DNA from: Planctomycetaceae bacterium
GTDB taxonomy: Bacteria; Planctomycetota; Planctomycetia; Planctomycetales; Planctomycetaceae
Assembly (NCBI GenBank): GCA_029259875.1
Contig: JAJDEK010000027.1
Span: 1-9,066 of the forward strand
Direction of reading: 5' to 3'
Length of the DNA: 9,066 nucleotides
The notes under the pieces were generated by a model. That model had not been told where the DNA came from and did no database searches. It saw nothing but the letters and a program-made list of their open reading frames with translations. The position numbers were made by a program, and so were the translations under genes. This document shows positions 7,624-9,066 of the stretch, one piece after another; position 1 is the stretch's first letter; each line of letters begins with the position of its first letter.

Positions 7624-7661
7624 CCGATAATTCTAGTCGAAGAGTCTGCTTAAACAGTTAT

Positions 7662-7680
7662 AAAGAAGTCAATCTTCTTT
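7662..7680 (+). promoter_or_regulatory. Hairpin immediately upstream of panD
   Basis: Perfect seven-base-pair stem AAAGAAG/CTTCTTT around a five-base loop TCAAT, ending 13 bases before the preferred panD start and directly next to CAGG (7681-7684), the only Shine-Dalgarno-like sequence there. It lacks a following U-tract and a GC-rich stem, so it is a poor intrinsic terminator for the pump operon. It may modulate translation or stability of the panD mRNA, or be chance in an AT-rich leader. Confidence 0.35.
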
Positions 7681-7693
7681 CAGGTTTTGAATG

Positions 7694-8092
7694 ATGAAAC
7701 GCGTTTTACTCAAATCAAAAATTCACCGCGCTACCGTTACAGAGGCGAATCTGGAATACAATGGCAGTGTCACCATTGATCAAGATCTAATGGAAGCTGC
7801 TGACATTGTTGAGTATGAGCAGGTGCAAATTTATAACATCACTTCAGGAACTCGACTGACTACATATGCGATTTCAGGTGAATCTGGTTCAGGTGTGATT
7901 TGTATCAATGGTGCTGCCGCGCATCTGGTGCAGCCCCAAGACTTGGTGATCATTGCCAGCTATGCGGAATATAAACTGAAAAAGTCTCGTAAGCATCAGC
8001 CTAAAGTCGTATTGGTCAATGAACAAAACCATCCTGTCCCTGCAGAGATGCACATCGCTTTTGGCTCTGAAATAAGTGGGTCGCCTCAATAG
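7694..8092 (+). CDS. panD: Aspartate 1-decarboxylase proenzyme
   Basis: Makes beta-alanine and CO2 from L-aspartate, supplying the beta-alanine half of pantothenate and thus CoA. It is a cytoplasmic, pyruvoyl-dependent enzyme that cleaves itself between Gly24 and Ser25. The gene starts with two consecutive ATGs (7691 and 7694). Choosing the second gives 132 residues and places K9, H11, the G24-S25 cleavage site (NGSVTID), R54, Y58 and N72-G73 (INGAAAHL) at exactly the E. coli PanD numbers, so all key residues are present. The C-terminal LVNEQNHPV motif is also typical. The length is within the family's usual range, with a slightly extended tail. CAGG at 7681-7684 is a possible ribosome binding site. 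No panB, panC or panZ gene is visible, so panD stands apart from the rest of its pathway; it lies 134 bases beyond the RND gene and is unlikely to be functionally tied to it. Confidence 0.97.
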   Translation: MKRVLLKSKIHRATVTEANLEYNGSVTIDQDLMEAADIVEYEQVQIYNITSGTRLTTYAISGESGSGVICINGAAAHLVQPQDLVIIASYAEYKLKKSRKHQPKVVLVNEQNHPVPAEMHIAFGSEISGSPQ

Positions 8093-8281
8093 TAAGCTGT
8101 TTTGCTGATTTTACTTGCAGTCTGAACCAGATATTACGAATAAAGTAGGCATTGGTCATTGATTATCAAAAAATATAAGTCTGCCTCTTCCTAAGTCCCA
8201 GGTGACAGAATATCATAGTAGTGCGTTCGCCACCTTTTTGTGCATGTAGGTGCAATGTTTTCATGCTAGATTAGCAGGGAC

Positions 8282-8309
8282 TCAGTCAAATTTTAGCTAA
8301 ATAAACTGA
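8282..8309. promoter_or_regulatory. Nested inverted repeat upstream of the sigma-54 regulator gene
   Basis: TTTAGCTAAA (8292-8301) is a perfect ten-base palindrome. It is flanked by TCAGT (8282-8286) and ACTGA (8305-8309), which are complementary but offset by two bases from exact symmetry. It may be an operator or a leader hairpin about 90 bases before the start codon. Function is inferred from position only. Confidence 0.3.
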
Positions 8310-8315
8310 CCTCAA

Positions 8316-8326
8316 AGACTTAGTCT
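8316..8326. promoter_or_regulatory. Palindrome AGACT-T-AGTCT upstream of the sigma-54 regulator gene
   Basis: Perfect five-base arms around one central T, 74 bases before the ATG at 8401 and seven bases after the nested repeat. Two dyads this close together suggest a protein-binding region, but no -10/-35 pair can be placed with confidence. Confidence 0.28.
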
Positions 8327-8400
8327 CTCACACATTTGCTCGGTGAGTGGGTGCTCTAAATTGTTTCCCTGCGAATACATAGGATTTTCCGATACAAAGA

Positions 8401-9066
8401 ATGGAAGACGATCGCCCCATTTTAGAAGACATGGTCGGCAATAGTCCGGCTATGCGGAACGTATATCGTTTGACCCGTCGTGCTGCCAGTACGTCATCTA
8501 CTGTATTACTAACGGGTGAAACTGGTACGGGAAAAGAACTCATTGCCAGAGCAGTTCACGAGCTAAGCCCCCGCGCTACGGGCCCTTTCATACGGGTGAA
8601 CTGTGGCGCATTGAGTGAAAATCTACTGGAAAGTGAGCTATTCGGGCATATTAAAGGTGCCTTCACCAGCGCGGTAGAAAATCGGACAGGTCGTTTCGAG
8701 GCAGCACACGGTGGAACGATCTTTTTGGATGAAATCAATTCCGTCAGTTTCACGCTACAGGTGAAATTATTGCGAGTGCTGCAGGAGCACGAATTTGAAC
8801 GCGTGGGAGATACGCGTTCGATTCAAGTAGACTGTCGAATTGTGGCAGCAACGAATCGAAATCTGCTGGATGAAATTGAAGCAGGGCGGTTTCGTGAGGA
8901 TTTATACTATCGTCTCAATGTCATTCCGATCGATTTACCACCTTTACGTGATCGTGCTGATGATATTCCGGAATTAATACACTTTTTTGCAAAACAGCTT
9001 TCTGCAGCAGAAAAGATCGCTTTGCCTCATTTTTCAGATGAGGTATTGTCGACTTTTAAGAATTAT
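8401..9066 (+). CDS. Sigma-54-dependent transcriptional activator, AAA+ domain at the N-terminus (3' end outside window)
   Basis: The first 222 residues of an enhancer-binding protein that uses ATP hydrolysis to open promoters held by sigma-54 RNA polymerase. Visible motifs: Walker A GETGTGKE (39-46); ELFGHIKGAFTSA (79-91), containing the sigma-54-contacting L1 loop; Walker B GGTIFLDEI (104-112, D110-E111); sensor I region VAATNRN (148-154); and arginine-finger segment FREDLYYRL (164-172, R165 and R171). Loop 1 reads GAFTSA instead of the usual GAFTGA. An in-frame stop at 8380-8382 with no intervening start fixes the ATG at 8401, so only about 11 residues precede the AAA+ domain: there is no receiver, PAS or GAF domain in front, as in PspF. 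The C-terminal HTH, expected after the window edge, is not seen. Without an input domain it is either controlled by a partner protein or sensed through a C-terminal domain outside this window. Target genes are unknown. Confidence 0.93.
   Translation, partial: MEDDRPILEDMVGNSPAMRNVYRLTRRAASTSSTVLLTGETGTGKELIARAVHELSPRATGPFIRVNCGALSENLLESELFGHIKGAFTSAVENRTGRFEAAHGGTIFLDEINSVSFTLQVKLLRVLQEHEFERVGDTRSIQVDCRIVAATNRNLLDEIEAGRFREDLYYRLNVIPIDLPPLRDRADDIPELIHFFAKQLSAAEKIALPHFSDEVLSTFKNY

Larger units (their letters stand above)
8093..8400. other. 308-base intergenic region with several small inverted repeats
   Basis: No credible gene is seen on either strand. The region holds AGGTG at 8200-8204 and 8248-8252 with the complementary CACCT at 8231-8235 between them, GCATG/CATGC at 8242-8246 and 8262-8266, and two palindromes closer to the next gene (separate entries). 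The CACC arm (8231-8234) is followed by five Ts (8235-8239), which could act as a weak terminator for panD when paired with GGTG at 8201-8204, but the stem is short. No sigma-54 type -24/-12 element (GG-N10-GC in good context) was recognised. Confidence 0.35.

Noticed and set aside
7662..7680. Hairpin as an intrinsic terminator of the RND operon
   Set aside because: The stem is AT-rich and is followed by CAGGTTTTG rather than a run of Ts, so a leader element of panD is at least as likely.
1..9066. CRISPR array, defence island, prophage or insertion sequence
   Set aside because: There are no regularly spaced repeats, transposase or integrase genes, terminal inverted repeats, or attachment-site duplications.

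Overview
The window looks like a chromosomal segment of a planctomycete, possibly Gimesia-like. This is inferred from protein character: a class II CCA-adding enzyme with a planctomycete-style N-terminus, a small unrecognised protein of planctomycete type, a CerR-like TetR regulator next to an RND pump, and a sigma-54 AAA+ activator without a receiver domain. Weak or absent Shine-Dalgarno sequences and moderate GC fit this but do not prove it. There is no sign of a mobile element, CRISPR array, tRNA or rRNA.

Layout. Positions 1-1099 (minus strand) hold most of a CCA tRNA nucleotidyltransferase/poly(A) polymerase-family gene; its 3' end lies outside the window. Divergently, 1403-1765 (plus) encodes a roughly 120-residue protein of unknown function. 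An AT-rich gap follows, with a good candidate promoter whose -35/-10 spacer is exactly filled by an inverted repeat. It leads into a TetR/CerR-like repressor gene (2035-2697). After a gap with another inverted repeat come a periplasmic adaptor (2890-4344) and an RND inner-membrane transporter (4341-7559), which overlap by four bases and form one translationally coupled unit. A 19-base hairpin sits just before panD (7694-8092, aspartate 1-decarboxylase for pantothenate/CoA synthesis). A 308-base gap with several small palindromes leads to the start of a sigma-54-dependent AAA+ regulator (8401 to the window end, incomplete).

How the genes fit together. The tetR-adaptor-RND block is the one functional module that can be argued from the sequence: a ligand-sensing repressor that probably represses itself and the pump genes. 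No outer-membrane TolC-like channel is encoded here, so the pump must borrow one from elsewhere or work without one. The cca, panD and sigma-54 genes appear to be independent housekeeping or regulatory neighbours. I did not find a clearly new biological system. The points most worth a second look are the operator-in-spacer promoter, the altered TM10 proton-relay motif of the RND protein, the GAFTSA variant loop of the sigma-54 activator, an insertion in the adaptor's lipoyl domain and the hairpin in front of panD.
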